A DNA stretch of 64,000 nucleotides, taken from Candidatus Lernaella stagnicola. Its GTDB lineage: Bacteria; Lernaellota; Lernaellaia; Lernaellales; Lernaellaceae. The notes below the pieces were generated by a model. That model made no database searches, was not told where the DNA came from, and worked only from the letters and a program-made list of their open reading frames with translations. The translations under genes were made by a program, and so were the position numbers. The DNA lies in the NCBI GenBank assembly GCA_030765525.1, contig JAVCCK010000041.1:62001-126000 (forward strand). Direction: 5' to 3'. Below, piece after piece: positions 51,267-60,985 of this stretch (position 1 is its first letter; each line of letters opens with the position of its first letter).

Positions 51267-52370
51267 ATGGGAGTCGCTGTACTGGGTGCGGGCATTTGCG
51301 GATTCGTGCCCACGTCCACCGGTCTATCGTACCGGGAAATGATCGCCAAGGCCGCGAAAATGGCCTATACCGACGCGGGACTCACCGTCGACCAAATCGA
51401 CGGCGCTGTTTCGGTCGAAGAAGATTTTGTATCGGGGTATTCGATCGCCGATGAATACGTCCCCGACCAACTCGGCATGGCGCGTAAGCCCGTGTATACG
51501 ATTCCCGGTGATTTCCTGCACGGCGTTTGCTCTGCCGTCATGCAAATCAACACGGGGCATTACAAGGCCATCGTCATCGAGGCCTACAGCAAGGCGTCGA
51601 ACATCCTGACCAAGGACGAACTGTTACGCTTCGCCCTTGATCCCGTGTTCAACCGCTTCAACGTCACGCCGCACTACCTGGGCGGCATCGAATTGATGTC
51701 CTTCCTCGCCGCATCCGAATACAGCATGGAAGACGTTGCTGAAGTCGTCGTGAAAAACCGCGCCAACGCGCTGGGTAATACCAACGCGCCCTACGGCGAT
51801 CTGTTCACGATCAACGACATCCTCGGCGCCCGCCCCGTCGCAGCGCCCTTGACCGACCTGATGATTCCCCGCTACGCCGACGGCGCAGTGGTCATCGTCT
51901 TGGGCACCGAAGAGATGGCGAACGAATACGCCCGTCGCCCGGTGTTCATCTCCGGCACCGGCTGGGGTTCGGGCAACTCGATCCTCGAACGCCGCGACCA
52001 CAGTGTGTCGGTTGGCACGGCGATCGCCGCCAACCTCGCCTATGACGAAGCCCAAATCGACAGCCCCGCGGAGGAGATCGACGGATTCTTCGTCTCCGAC
52101 CTCTATCCGCATCGCGAACTGATGCACCTGGAAGCTCTTGGCGCCACCCATGACGGCCTGTACGTCAATCCCAACGGCGGCAGCCAGGGCGGGGGCGACC
52201 TGTTCGAGGCCAACGGCGGCGCGCGCTTGTACGAAGCCGTGACGCAGTTGCGCGGCGAAGCCGGCGCCTGCCAAATCGATTGCGAGCGCTTGCTGGTACA
52301 CGGTTGGCGCGGCGTCCCCACGGACTCCTGCGCCGTGGTGATTCTCGACGCGGAAAGGAGTGCGTCATGA
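51267..52370 (+). CDS. Thiolase-family protein (SCP2-thiolase-like)
   Basis: The 367 residues are of thiolase fold, starting VAVLGAGICGFVPTSTGLSY and containing the nucleophile region GDFLHGVCSAVMQINTG with Cys88. The second half has PNGGSQGGGDLFEANGGARL and VHGWRG near the end. Family members condense or cleave acyl-CoA; archaeal and benzylsuccinate-type homologues work in a complex with a DUF35 zinc/OB protein. AAGGAG precedes the ATG. The stop overlaps the next gene (ATGA), which encodes a second thiolase fused to DUF35, so the two probably form a hetero-oligomer. Confidence 0.85.
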   Translation: MGVAVLGAGICGFVPTSTGLSYREMIAKAAKMAYTDAGLTVDQIDGAVSVEEDFVSGYSIADEYVPDQLGMARKPVYTIPGDFLHGVCSAVMQINTGHYKAIVIEAYSKASNILTKDELLRFALDPVFNRFNVTPHYLGGIELMSFLAASEYSMEDVAEVVVKNRANALGNTNAPYGDLFTINDILGARPVAAPLTDLMIPRYADGAVVIVLGTEEMANEYARRPVFISGTGWGSGNSILERRDHSVSVGTAIAANLAYDEAQIDSPAEEIDGFFVSDLYPHRELMHLEALGATHDGLYVNPNGGSQGGGDLFEANGGARLYEAVTQLRGEAGACQIDCERLLVHGWRGVPTDSCAVVILDAERSAS

Positions 52371-54562
52371 ACCAGAAAGTAGCCGTAATCGGCGTCGGTA
52401 TGACGAAATTCATGCGCCGGGCCCAGGAATCGCCCGGTGAACTGACCGCCCAGGCCGTGCAGATGGCCCTCGACGACGCCGGGATGGATATCGACGATAT
52501 CGATGCCGTGTGTCTCGGCACCGCTCCGGACGCGTTCGACGGCGTACACATGAAGGGTGAACACCTGATCGCCGGCGCCGGCGCGACAAGTAAGCCGTAT
52601 ATGCGGCACTACGTCGGCGGCGCCACCGGCGTGATGAGCCCCATCCACGGGTGGATGCACATCGCCTCCGGTAAGTTCGACACCTGTCTAGTGATCGCCG
52701 AAGAAAAAATGTCGCCGTGCAATCCGCACCCCGCCGGCGCGTTTTTGACGATCTTCGACCACACGCTCGAACAACCCTTGGACCTGACCTTGATCCACAT
52801 CTTCGCCCTCGAAATGGCGCGCTTCATGCACGTCTACGGGTACACCGAAGAGGATCTCGCCTGGGTCTCCTGCAACAACAAACGCAACGCCTTGGATCAC
52901 CCGGCGGCGCAGATCGCCGAGGATCTCACAATCGAAGACGTCATGCGGTCCAAGCTTCTGTCGTGGCCGGTCAAACGCTACGACATCAGCCCGACCTCCG
53001 ACGCCGCCGTCGCCATCGTGATGACCAACGAGCGCGTTGCGCGGGCGCGCAGCCGCAAACCCGTGTTCATCGAGGGCGTCGGTTTCCGGCTCGAAACCGC
53101 TTATTGGTGCACGCGCGACCTGGCCTACCCCGACTACGTGGCCATGGCCGCCAAGGACGCCTACAAGATGGCCGGTGTCGTAGACCCGGTGAACGAAATC
53201 GACATCTTCGAGCCTTACGATCCCTTCGACTACAAGGCGCTGCATCACCTGAACGGCTTGTTGCTGGACAAAACCGGCCGCACCGTGAAGGACTTGTTGC
53301 ATTCCGGATCGTTTGAACGCTCTTCCACGCACCCGCTCTGCCCCTCCGGCGGCGCGCTGGGTGTCGGCAACCCGATTGCCGCCACAGGCTTGATGAAGAT
53401 CGCCGAGCTTTACCTGCAGCTTTCCGGCCAAGCGGGCAAACGCCAAGTGCAGAATCGCTGCCGGCGCGGCGTCGCGCAGGCCTGGGGCGACCTCATGCAG
53501 GCCGGTACCGTCGTGGTCATGGGTTCGGAAGGTGCGTTGCCCAACGAGTCGTCCTTCTGGAGCGGAGCCAAGCGGGCCGACCTGCCCGGCACGCCGCTCA
53601 AGAACGTCAAGAAGGTACTCAACGTGGCCGACGCGCCCGACCTGCGCTACGCCTGGGACAACGGCTATGCGCTGACCACGTATCTCGACGGACTCGCCGC
53701 CGGGAAAATCCGCGGCAGCTACTGCACGGAAACCGGCCGCATGATGATTCCATGCCGCGCGTTCAGCGAATTGACCAATCTCAATCCGGTGCACGGCTAT
53801 TACGATCTGCCTGACACCGGCACGATCGAAACCTTCACCATCTCGCACGTGGATTGGGATAGTTCACCGCTGCCCGAAGGCGAAGTGGCGCTCTACGCGG
53901 TCGTCGCGATCGATGGCGCGCCGGACCACATGGGTTTGGTGCACCGCCTCGGCGAAGTCGATCCCAAAGACATCAAGATCGGCATGCGGGTTAAGGCCGT
54001 GTGGAAGAAGAAAGAGGAACGCGAGGGCTCGATTCTCGACATCCTCTACTTCAAGCCGTACAAGGGCAAGAAAGTCTTGCCGCTCAAGCAGGTCAAACCG
54101 ACGGAAATGGACGCCACGACCGCCAAGGCGTGGCCGGGCAAGATTCCGTTAACCTACTTGTACACCGCCGGCATGGCCGGAACGAAGTTCTACGAAGAAC
54201 TGGCCAAAGGCAAGGTTTTGGGTACCTACTCCGAAGAAAGCGACGAGGTGCTCGTGCCGCCGGCGATCTTCGACGAGATGACGATGACGCCGCTCGATCC
54301 GGTCAAGGACGCGCGGAAAATCGACGGCAAGCTGGGCTTCATCGAGTCCTACACCATCGTGTACGAAGACCGCAGCGGTCATCTGCTCGACATGCCTGAG
54401 ATCATCGTTCAGGTCGGCTTCCCCGGCGCGCGCGGTACGGTGTTCGGCAAGCTGGATGTGAAACCCGGTGACGAATTTTCCGAAGGTTCGAGTGTGTCGC
54501 TGGTGAAGGTGAAGAAAGGCGCCTGCGGGCCCGATCAGATCCTCTTCCGCGTCAACAACTAA
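52367..54562 (+). CDS. Thiolase-like domain fused to two DUF35 OB-fold domains
   Basis: The protein has 731 residues from the ATG at 52367. Residues 1-400 are a thiolase fold (VAVIGVGMTKFMRRAQ; CPSGGALGVGNPIAATGLM). The site matching the nucleophile Cys (around 86-88, VGGATGVM) has no Cys, so this half is likely non-condensing, as in Ltp2-type aldolases or scaffold subunits. Residues about 440-580 are a DUF35 domain with only two of the usual four zinc Cys (SYCTETGRMMIPCRAF). Residues about 590-725 are a second DUF35 with none (GTYSEESDEVLVPPAIF). DUF35 proteins channel acyl-CoA between thiolase partners. A terminator follows. Confidence 0.85.
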   Translation: MNQKVAVIGVGMTKFMRRAQESPGELTAQAVQMALDDAGMDIDDIDAVCLGTAPDAFDGVHMKGEHLIAGAGATSKPYMRHYVGGATGVMSPIHGWMHIASGKFDTCLVIAEEKMSPCNPHPAGAFLTIFDHTLEQPLDLTLIHIFALEMARFMHVYGYTEEDLAWVSCNNKRNALDHPAAQIAEDLTIEDVMRSKLLSWPVKRYDISPTSDAAVAIVMTNERVARARSRKPVFIEGVGFRLETAYWCTRDLAYPDYVAMAAKDAYKMAGVVDPVNEIDIFEPYDPFDYKALHHLNGLLLDKTGRTVKDLLHSGSFERSSTHPLCPSGGALGVGNPIAATGLMKIAELYLQLSGQAGKRQVQNRCRRGVAQAWGDLMQAGTVVVMGSEGALPNESSFWSGAKRADLPGTPLKNVKKVLNVADAPDLRYAWDNGYALTTYLDGLAAGKIRGSYCTETGRMMIPCRAFSELTNLNPVHGYYDLPDTGTIETFTISHVDWDSSPLPEGEVALYAVVAIDGAPDHMGLVHRLGEVDPKDIKIGMRVKAVWKKKEEREGSILDILYFKPYKGKKVLPLKQVKPTEMDATTAKAWPGKIPLTYLYTAGMAGTKFYEELAKGKVLGTYSEESDEVLVPPAIFDEMTMTPLDPVKDARKIDGKLGFIESYTIVYEDRSGHLLDMPEIIVQVGFPGARGTVFGKLDVKPGDEFSEGSSVSLVKVKKGACGPDQILFRVNN

Positions 54563-54578
54563 CCCTAATCAACCAACG

Positions 54579-54609
54579 AAAAGCCCGGGGCCTCGCGCTC
54601 CGGGCTTTT
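54579..54609. terminator. Bidirectional intrinsic terminator
   Basis: A 10-bp stem (AAAAGCCCGG with CCGGGCTTTT) closes an 11-base loop, with A and T runs on either side. It serves both the thiolase-DUF35 gene and the convergent secreted protein gene. Confidence 0.85.
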
Positions 54610-54619
54610 TCTGCCCCGC

Positions 54620-55837
54620 TCAACACCCGCAGCCTTCGTCGTCCTCGTCTGACTTTTCTTTTCGGAACTCTCCGGCCACATAAAGATTGTCTTCATCATC
54701 GAGCGCTGCTTGACCGAACTCCGTTTCTTCGGCGTGCGGTCGGCGGTATTCGGTCTCCCACCGGATCTCGCCGCTCCGTGAAAACTGTACCAAGAACAAT
54801 CGGGCGCGGCACAACCCCTCCCCACAGATATCCATGCGTTGACCGACAATTGTAATATTGCCAGAATCTGAAATGCGCGCGAACATCGGGAAATTGGGTT
54901 TACGGCTTTGATAAGCCCTTACCCAATCCAGATTTCCGTCCTTGTCGAACTTGAAGACCTTTGTATGTTCCGATTCAGCGCCACAGACAACAAGTTCGCC
55001 AGCCGGTCTCCATACAACATCACCGGAGCGCCCCATTTCACCGAATCCTTCCACTTCTTCGCTCCACAAGATTTCTCCACTGGCGTCGAAACGTTCAACG
55101 GTCATCGTCATTTCGTCAACTTCTCGGGCCACGACGAAATCACCACTTGGCAAAAAAGCCGCCATGCCCCAGTGGGCAGAACCGACCAGGGTGTTATGAA
55201 CCAAACCGCCATCGGGATCGAAAGCGATCGCGTATATATTCTCTTCATCCAAACCCGTTCCCGTTCCGGTTGAGATGACACCGCCTTGTGCAGTCAAAGC
55301 CATTTCAAGAACTCGGAAACCGTCTACGCGTCTGCTCCAAATTTCATCTCCCGTTTTCGTCAGTCTCACGAATTCCGCGCCTTCGTCGTACCAAGCGTTG
55401 AAATACAGGTCGCCACTCACTCCGACCGTAAGATCAGCGGCATAGGCTGTAAAAATTCCCAACCTATTCACATAGTGTCCGCTAAAATCCAGAACAGTTA
55501 TTGTGGGCTCGTGGTACTCAGTGCAATACAGATATTGTTGATCGTCAGCAACGCACTCGGGAAGAGCAAAGTCGGCTGTTGTTTTCCACTGTCGTTCTCC
55601 GTCGACACCGTATTTCATCAAAAAATCCAAACCTTCGACATAGACGTTCCCAGCGCCATCAGTGAAAACACTTCCATAACCAGCGTAACCTTCCGTTGTC
55701 AAACTATCATCCCAACGAGGTTCGCCATCACTGCCGAAACTGACAAGATAGGTTCCGGAATAAAAGGTTGCGAAGATTGGTTTCGGAAAAAAAAGAAGAA
55801 TAACTAACATTCCCCAAAACAAAGTCCCTTTCCGCAT
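54620..55837 (-). CDS. Secreted beta-propeller-like protein
   Basis: The 405 residues from the ATG at 55837 have a signal peptide (about 1-23, LFWGMLVILLFFPKPIFA). The mature part is built of repeated blades (DGAGNVYVEGLDFLMKYGVD; FDASGEILWSEEVEGFG; FDKDGNLDWVRAY), as in SBBP/PQQ-like propellers. It ends DDEGCGC. The DNA is more AT-rich than its neighbours and codon choice looks different, which may reflect transfer or relaxed selection. The function is unknown. Confidence 0.7.
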   Translation of the reverse strand: MRKGTLFWGMLVILLFFPKPIFATFYSGTYLVSFGSDGEPRWDDSLTTEGYAGYGSVFTDGAGNVYVEGLDFLMKYGVDGERQWKTTADFALPECVADDQQYLYCTEYHEPTITVLDFSGHYVNRLGIFTAYAADLTVGVSGDLYFNAWYDEGAEFVRLTKTGDEIWSRRVDGFRVLEMALTAQGGVISTGTGTGLDEENIYAIAFDPDGGLVHNTLVGSAHWGMAAFLPSGDFVVAREVDEMTMTVERFDASGEILWSEEVEGFGEMGRSGDVVWRPAGELVVCGAESEHTKVFKFDKDGNLDWVRAYQSRKPNFPMFARISDSGNITIVGQRMDICGEGLCRARLFLVQFSRSGEIRWETEYRRPHAEETEFGQAALDDEDNLYVAGEFRKEKSDEDDEGCGC

Positions 55838-56082
55838 TATACGCTCCTCAAAAGTTGCGCGACGTTGTACTCCTAACGAATAGCCTATTTCGCGCTTCGC
55901 AATTATCGACGCACGCCGACCGGTTATTTGTTTGCGCCCCTGGGTTGGCCGAATCAAAGGTGGGAAATCGGTTGATGGATCTCCTCAAATCCACACTCAG
56001 TGTAGCTAATTTATTTCGATTCTATCAAGAGGGAATCGGTATCAATACGGTTTCGGCAGACATGGCGGGGGTGACGCAAAAA
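55838..56082. other. Spacer between secreted protein and mutase small subunit
   Basis: About 295 bases separate the two minus-strand genes. Apart from the terminator at 56083-56102, I see no gene, repeat or clear promoter. Confidence 0.5.
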
Positions 56083-56102
56083 CGGCGGGTTAAAACCCGC
56101 CG
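56083..56102 (-). terminator. Intrinsic terminator of the fadL-mcmA-mcmB unit
   Basis: An 8-bp GC-rich stem (CGGCGGGT with ACCCGCCG) closes a TAAA loop and is followed on the minus strand by TTTTTG, 30 bases after the small-subunit stop. Confidence 0.8.
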
Positions 56103-56131
56103 CGAGTTTGAGCAGGAAGACGGTTTTTTAC

Positions 56132-56539
56132 TCAGGCCAGTTCACGCTCTGCGGCCAGGCCGTTGACGAAGCCGACGATCTGCTCGATGGGCGTGCCGGG
56201 AGTGAAGATTTCGCGCACGCCGCTGTCTTTGAGCGCGGAAATGTCGACGTCGGGGATGATGCCGCCGCCGAACACCACGATGTCTTCGGCGTTCTTTTCC
56301 TTAAGCAGGCGGATCACTTCGGGGAACAAGTGATTATGCGCGCCGGATAGAATCGACAGGCCGATGGCGTCCACGTCTTCTTGGATCGCCGTGTTGACGA
56401 CCATCTCCGGCGTTTGATGCAAGCCGGTGTATATCACTTCGAAACCCGCATCGCGCAGCGCCCGCGCCACCACTTTTGCGCCGCGGTCGTGGCCGTCGAG
56501 GCCGGGTTTGCCGATCAGAACGCGAATTTTGCGTTTCAT
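56132..56539 (-). CDS. mcmB: Methylmalonyl-CoA mutase, B12-binding subunit
   Basis: The 135 residues form the cobalamin domain alone: [20 protein letters not shown] with the axial His of [21 protein letters not shown] and [10 protein letters not shown]. With the separately encoded large subunit it makes the split mutase, seen in archaea and many deltaproteobacteria, that converts methylmalonyl-CoA to succinyl-CoA. AAGGAG is upstream of the ATG. It is the last gene of the unit, 30 bases after mcmA. The symbol follows the order of the pair; names vary between genomes. Confidence 0.93.
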   Translation of the reverse strand: MKRKIRVLIGKPGLDGHDRGAKVVARALRDAGFEVIYTGLHQTPEMVVNTAIQEDVDAIGLSILSGAHNHLFPEVIRLLKEKNAEDIVVFGGGIIPDVDISALKDSGVREIFTPGTPIEQIVGFVNGLAAERELA

Positions 56540-56569
56540 TGCCTGACTCCTTGCCGAAAGCCGGCACGT

Positions 56570-58201
56570 CTAAAGATAAGCCGGGTCCTCGTATTCGCCG
56601 AAAACGCCCCGCAGCTCGTTGACGATCTCGCCAACGCTACCGTACGCCCGCACGCAATCGAGCACCGCCGGCACCAAATTGCCGCCCGCCTGCGCGGTCT
56701 CCTTGAGCGCCGCGAGCCCCCGCTGCAAAGCGTCGTTATCGCGCTCGGCCCTCACCTGCTGCAGGCTGCGAATTTGCTCGCGCTCGACTTGTTCGTCAAT
56801 GCGCAGTGTATCGATCGGCGGTTCGTCGCCGATGGCGAAGCGGTTGACGCCGACGATCGATTTCTCGCCCGCGTCGACTTGCTGCTGATAATGGTAGGCG
56901 GCCTGGCTGATTTCCCTTTGGGGATAGCCGCGCTCGATGGCCTTGATCATGCCGCCCATTTCCTCGATGCGCTGAATGTATTCCAGCGCTTCGCGTTCCA
57001 TGCGCGTGGTCAGCGCTTCGACGAAATACGAACCGCCCAGCGGGTCGATAGCGTTGGTCGCGCCGGACTCCTCGGCGATGATTTGCTGAGTGCGCAACGC
57101 GACCATCGCAGAGTTTTCCGTCGGCAGCGCGAGCGTTTCATCCATGCTGTTGGTGTGCAGGCTCTGAGTGCCGCCCATGACCGCCGCAAGGGCTTGAATC
57201 GTCGTGCGTACGACGTTGTTGGTCGGTTGCTGCGCCGTGAGGCTGCAGCCGGCGGTTTGCGTGTGGAAACGCAGCATCCACGAACGCGGATCCTTCGCGC
57301 CGATTTCCTCTTTCATGAAGCGCGACCAAATGCGGCGCGCGGCGCGGAACTTCGCCACTTCTTCGAAAAAATCGTTGTGCGAGTTGAAGAAGAACGACAA
57401 CCGCGGCGCGAACCTGTCCGGGTCCAGCCCGGCTTTCACCGCTTCTTTGACGTAGGTCATGCCGTCGCCCAGCGTGAACGCCAACTCCTGCACGGCGGTG
57501 CTGCCCGCCTCACGAATGTGGTAGCCGCTGATGCTGATCGTATTCCAGCGCGGCACGTTCTCGGAGGCGAAGGCCAGGATGTCGACGATGATCTTGAGGC
57601 TTGGCTCAGGCGGAAAAATCCACGTTTTCTGAGCGATGAACTCTTTGAGCATGTCGTTTTGGATCGTGCCGCCGACCTTCTCCCACGGCACGCCCTGCTT
57701 TTCCGCCACGACCAGATACATCGCCCAAAGGATGACCGCCGGGGGATTGATCGTCATGCTCGTGGTGATTTGGTCCATCGGGATGCGGTCGAAGAGAATC
57801 TCCATGTCCCGCAGCGTATCGATCGCCACGCCGCACTTGCCCACTTCGCCGCGACAGCGCGGGTCGTCCGAATCGCGGCCGTACAGGGTCGGAAAATCAA
57901 AGGCGACCGAAAGCCCCGTCTGGCCGTTATTCAGCAGGAAGTGAAAGCGCCCGTTGGTATCCTTCGGCGAGCCGAAACCCGCGAACTGCCGCATCGTCCA
58001 GTTGCGCCCGCGATACATTGAGGGGTGTACGCCCCGCGTAAAGGGGAATTCGCCTGGGTATCCCAGGTCGCGATCGTAATCGATGTCCGCAACGTCTTCA
58101 GGGGTGTATAGCGGTTCGATGGGGGCGTCGGATACGGTCGTAAACCGAAAGGAGAGCTGCTTGGTCTGGTCAAATTTTTCTTGCCACGTTTCCTTGCTCA
58201 C
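56570..58201 (-). CDS. mcmA: Methylmalonyl-CoA mutase, large (catalytic) subunit
   Basis: The 543 residues are the TIM-barrel catalytic part without the C-terminal B12 domain. Segments include [54 protein letters not shown] and [19 protein letters not shown]. It binds the acyl-CoA; the neighbouring subunit binds cobalamin. I place the start at the GTG at 58201 because it overlaps the fadL stop as GTGA with GGAGG 5 bases upstream; a GTG one codon earlier is the alternative. The isobutyryl-CoA mutase branch cannot be excluded without comparison. Confidence 0.93.
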   Translation of the reverse strand: MSKETWQEKFDQTKQLSFRFTTVSDAPIEPLYTPEDVADIDYDRDLGYPGEFPFTRGVHPSMYRGRNWTMRQFAGFGSPKDTNGRFHFLLNNGQTGLSVAFDFPTLYGRDSDDPRCRGEVGKCGVAIDTLRDMEILFDRIPMDQITTSMTINPPAVILWAMYLVVAEKQGVPWEKVGGTIQNDMLKEFIAQKTWIFPPEPSLKIIVDILAFASENVPRWNTISISGYHIREAGSTAVQELAFTLGDGMTYVKEAVKAGLDPDRFAPRLSFFFNSHNDFFEEVAKFRAARRIWSRFMKEEIGAKDPRSWMLRFHTQTAGCSLTAQQPTNNVVRTTIQALAAVMGGTQSLHTNSMDETLALPTENSAMVALRTQQIIAEESGATNAIDPLGGSYFVEALTTRMEREALEYIQRIEEMGGMIKAIERGYPQREISQAAYHYQQQVDAGEKSIVGVNRFAIGDEPPIDTLRIDEQVEREQIRSLQQVRAERDNDALQRGLAALKETAQAGGNLVPAVLDCVRAYGSVGEIVNELRGVFGEYEDPAYL

Positions 58202-59511
58202 CACGGCCTCCGTCCATGATAAGCATAGTACATTCTTTCGATGTTGAAGTTAATCGCGCCGAGGAAGACATCGTAGCTCGACTTGTACCGACCGCGCCCA
58301 TCGTCCAGTTCACTTTCGAAGGTCGGCGGCGGTGGCGGCGTGTCAACGTCGTCCTGGAATACGTGTCCGTAACCGAAGTCGATATCCATGCCGAAATAGC
58401 GGACCGTTAATCCCGTGCTGACAATATGCCTATCGGTTTCCAGGCCGCTGATCCACTCAGGGTTCGCCGTTTGTTCGAACTGGTAACCACCGTGAATCCA
58501 CCAGTGATCGTTGAATTTATAGGTTCCACCGGCGCGATAATTCCACGTGTCTTTCCAGTTGAGCGGGAACTTGAAATCCTGCATCACTTCCTCCCCCTCG
58601 AGGTCGATATCGTAGTACTGCAAATACGACCAGGGGATGTACATCAGGGCCAGTTCGAAATCGCCCTTGTCCTTGTAAATGAACCGCGTGCCGACACGGT
58701 AAATGGGCGGATAGTGGATTGGCAGCGTTAAGTCGTCGGAGAAAATCCGCCCGCCAAGAAGGACGCCGTACAATTGCGGCATTTCGCCGACCACTTCGCC
58801 GAGCACCGTGACGTTGAATTCCGGCAGATAGGAGAATCCCACTTCAACCCAGTTGGGGATTGGCGCAAGCACAATACCAGCGCCCCAACTCGGCACGAAT
58901 TCGGTATAGGCCAAGAATTTCGCCGTGACGTCAAACGATTGATTGCGGTCGCCCAGGACCGTAAAACCGTAGAAGTTGAGCAGCTTGAAATTCACAACGC
59001 TGCCCTTTACGCCAACGCGAATCCAATCCTTCGGGTTCCACGCCACGCCGAGCGAATAGTAAATCTGCAAGACGTTGGCTTCGATGATGTTGTAGCGCTG
59101 CGGCCCTTTTTCCGGCCAGCGGTTGGTCACGCCGTAGGGCCCGTAGACGGCGAAGCCGAAGGTCCACGAATCCAACCCGAAGTCGCTGGATATGCCCATG
59201 AACTGAATCGGGTCGAAGGGGTTGGAGTTGCGAACCGCCGGCAAGTAGGGCTCACGGCGGTAATACGTGTGAAAAACATCGAACGCGGCGTTGCCGTATA
59301 TATTCGTGCCGTCCAGTTGCGCCAAGTTGGCCATGTTCACGTAAAAACAGGCCAGATCAGTGCCGCCCGCAATGGCCGCACCGCCGCGGGCGAAGTTACG
59401 GGCGCCCACTTCCGGGTGGAAAAATCCACTGGCGGAAGCGCCGCTCGGTAACAGAACAACACATGAGAGAAGTAGAACACCGGCAGCATGTAGGAAGGCT
59501 CGCCGTCGCAT
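58198..59511 (-). CDS. fadL: FadL/OMPP1/TodX-type outer-membrane transport protein
   Basis: The 437 residues have a signal peptide (about 1-27, [17 protein letters not shown]) and a mature start [19 protein letters not shown], which resembles the FadL hatch region. Beta-barrel strands follow ([39 protein letters not shown]). FadL takes long-chain fatty acids or aromatics across the outer membrane. The ATG at 59511 is preferred over TTG one codon before. It is translationally coupled to mcmA, linking uptake with propionyl-CoA use. Confidence 0.9.
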   Translation of the reverse strand: MRRRAFLHAAGVLLLSCVVLLPSGASASGFFHPEVGARNFARGGAAIAGGTDLACFYVNMANLAQLDGTNIYGNAAFDVFHTYYRREPYLPAVRNSNPFDPIQFMGISSDFGLDSWTFGFAVYGPYGVTNRWPEKGPQRYNIIEANVLQIYYSLGVAWNPKDWIRVGVKGSVVNFKLLNFYGFTVLGDRNQSFDVTAKFLAYTEFVPSWGAGIVLAPIPNWVEVGFSYLPEFNVTVLGEVVGEMPQLYGVLLGGRIFSDDLTLPIHYPPIYRVGTRFIYKDKGDFELALMYIPWSYLQYYDIDLEGEEVMQDFKFPLNWKDTWNYRAGGTYKFNDHWWIHGGYQFEQTANPEWISGLETDRHIVSTGLTVRYFGMDIDFGYGHVFQDDVDTPPPPPTFESELDDGRGRYKSSYDVFLGAINFNIERMYYAYHGRRPW

Positions 59512-59629
59512 CAAATCCCCTGTATGACATGCACCAACAGCATCGAAATCAAAGCCGACACGTACCGCTTATCTGTCATTCGCTGTGTAAAGTGAGAACC
59601 AGCCCTCGTCGCCAAGCGAAAGGTCCTTT

Positions 59630-59658
59630 TGTGTAGCACCGCCGTTCAATATTGTCAA
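59630..59658 (-). promoter_or_regulatory. Candidate promoter of fadL-mcmA-mcmB
   Basis: On the minus strand a perfect TTGACA (59658-59653) is followed after 17 bases by TACACA (59635-59630), a weak -10. It would leave a leader of about 110 bases. The rest of the divergent spacer to 59747 has no other clear site. Confidence 0.4.
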
Positions 59659-59746
59659 ATGTGTATCCTCCCTCCCGGAGCCGATTCATATACCGGGGCC
59701 GCGAAAAACTAGACACTGCACCGGCTATCTCCTATAGTGACCAACC

Positions 59747-60985
59747 ATGAGCTTTTTGGACGAAGAAAAACGCGCCGCGCAAGCCGCACCAATCTTGTTG
59801 GATCTGCTGGAATCACCCGGCCGATTCAACGAGTTGTTCGCCGCTTTCCACGAAGCCGACGGCCTGATCGACGGCGACTTCCTCGACCAAGTGCCCCAGG
59901 CTCGCTCCGTGTGGGAAAAGGCCGGCGAGATCGAAGCGATCGACGAAATCCTCGCGCTGCCCCTCGCCTTTCGCGAGGCTGTATTCTTCGGTTTGCAGCG
60001 TGACGGTCATACGGAGATATTGTCTGAATGCCTACACCGCAGCGGTGAGAAATTAATCAAGAAGCGCCTCAAACGCATTCTCTTCGAGATGAAACAAGCC
60101 GGACACGCGGTCCCCGTCAAGCGAAAAGCCAAGCCGCTGTTCCAAAAAGGCGTTACGGAAACAGAACCCGGCGCTCCCTGCTTCATCTCGAACGTCGACG
60201 GCCGCAACGAGCGGATTCTCATCATCAACGAAGCCACACGTCGCGGCGTGCGCACTTTGCAGGTGTATGAACGCGACGGCAACACGGTCGTGCATCATTA
60301 TTACGACGAGACCAGCCGCAAGAAGATGCGGTCGTTCATCAACGAGATGCGCGACGTGCGCGAAGTACCGCTGGTCGAACTCGACCTCGTATTGGCCCAC
60401 TTCTTCCTCGGCAAACTTCGCCGGCGCATGGATGGCGTCGACAGCCCCGTGCCCTCCGGTTTCACGACCGCGGTCGCCCGACTGACGCCGCCGCCCGACG
60501 TGCCGACTGCGCATCCGTATCGTTCGTTGATTGACGCCGAACGGGTTCTGGCCCGTCTCGGCGAACTGCAGGCCAGCGAAGCCCTGCACGGCGAACCCGA
60601 ATTCCGTTATTGGATGTGCGACCGCGACACGTTGCAGTCTTTTCAGTTGGCCTTGCAAGACATGGACACGACCGGCTTGGCGATCAGCGACCAGCAAAAG
60701 CGGGAACAAATTGAGACTCGCGTCGCGCGGGCCGTCGAGGGCTTTTTCACACAGGAACGACGCGACAGTTACGCCGACCGACTGCGGGACGAGGCGTTTT
60801 TCCTGGCCCGTCGCGAGGCTGTCGTGGAAGCCGAAACCGCCGCCGCCCTGGCCCTCTATCTGGATGACGAGAAGCGCCCGGTCGGCACCGTGCCCTTTTT
60901 CGCCGCCATGCTGAAAAAGGTGTTCGCGTCGCTGCTCGGAGGCCCGAAACCGGAGCCTGAATCACCTAGCGGTTTGATCCTCTAA
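59747..60985 (+). CDS. Soluble protein of unknown function
   Basis: I recognise no family. The protein has 412 residues, no signal peptide and no clear membrane span; it is mostly helical with many charged residues. Segments include LLESPGRFNELFAAFHEADG, KKRLKRILFEMKQAGHAVP, ERILIINEATRRGVRTL and DRLRDEAFFLARREAVVEAE. The stop codon is immediately adjacent to that of the convergent enolase-superfamily gene. No strong ribosome-binding site is visible. Confidence 0.6.
   Translation: MSFLDEEKRAAQAAPILLDLLESPGRFNELFAAFHEADGLIDGDFLDQVPQARSVWEKAGEIEAIDEILALPLAFREAVFFGLQRDGHTEILSECLHRSGEKLIKKRLKRILFEMKQAGHAVPVKRKAKPLFQKGVTETEPGAPCFISNVDGRNERILIINEATRRGVRTLQVYERDGNTVVHHYYDETSRKKMRSFINEMRDVREVPLVELDLVLAHFFLGKLRRRMDGVDSPVPSGFTTAVARLTPPPDVPTAHPYRSLIDAERVLARLGELQASEALHGEPEFRYWMCDRDTLQSFQLALQDMDTTGLAISDQQKREQIETRVARAVEGFFTQERRDSYADRLRDEAFFLARREAVVEAETAAALALYLDDEKRPVGTVPFFAAMLKKVFASLLGGPKPEPESPSGLIL

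Noticed and set aside
56381-58021. Long plus-strand open frame (546 codons) over mcmA and mcmB
   Set aside because: It is antisense to two well-recognised mutase genes, is Arg/His-rich as expected from complementing GC-rich codons, and has no family signal.
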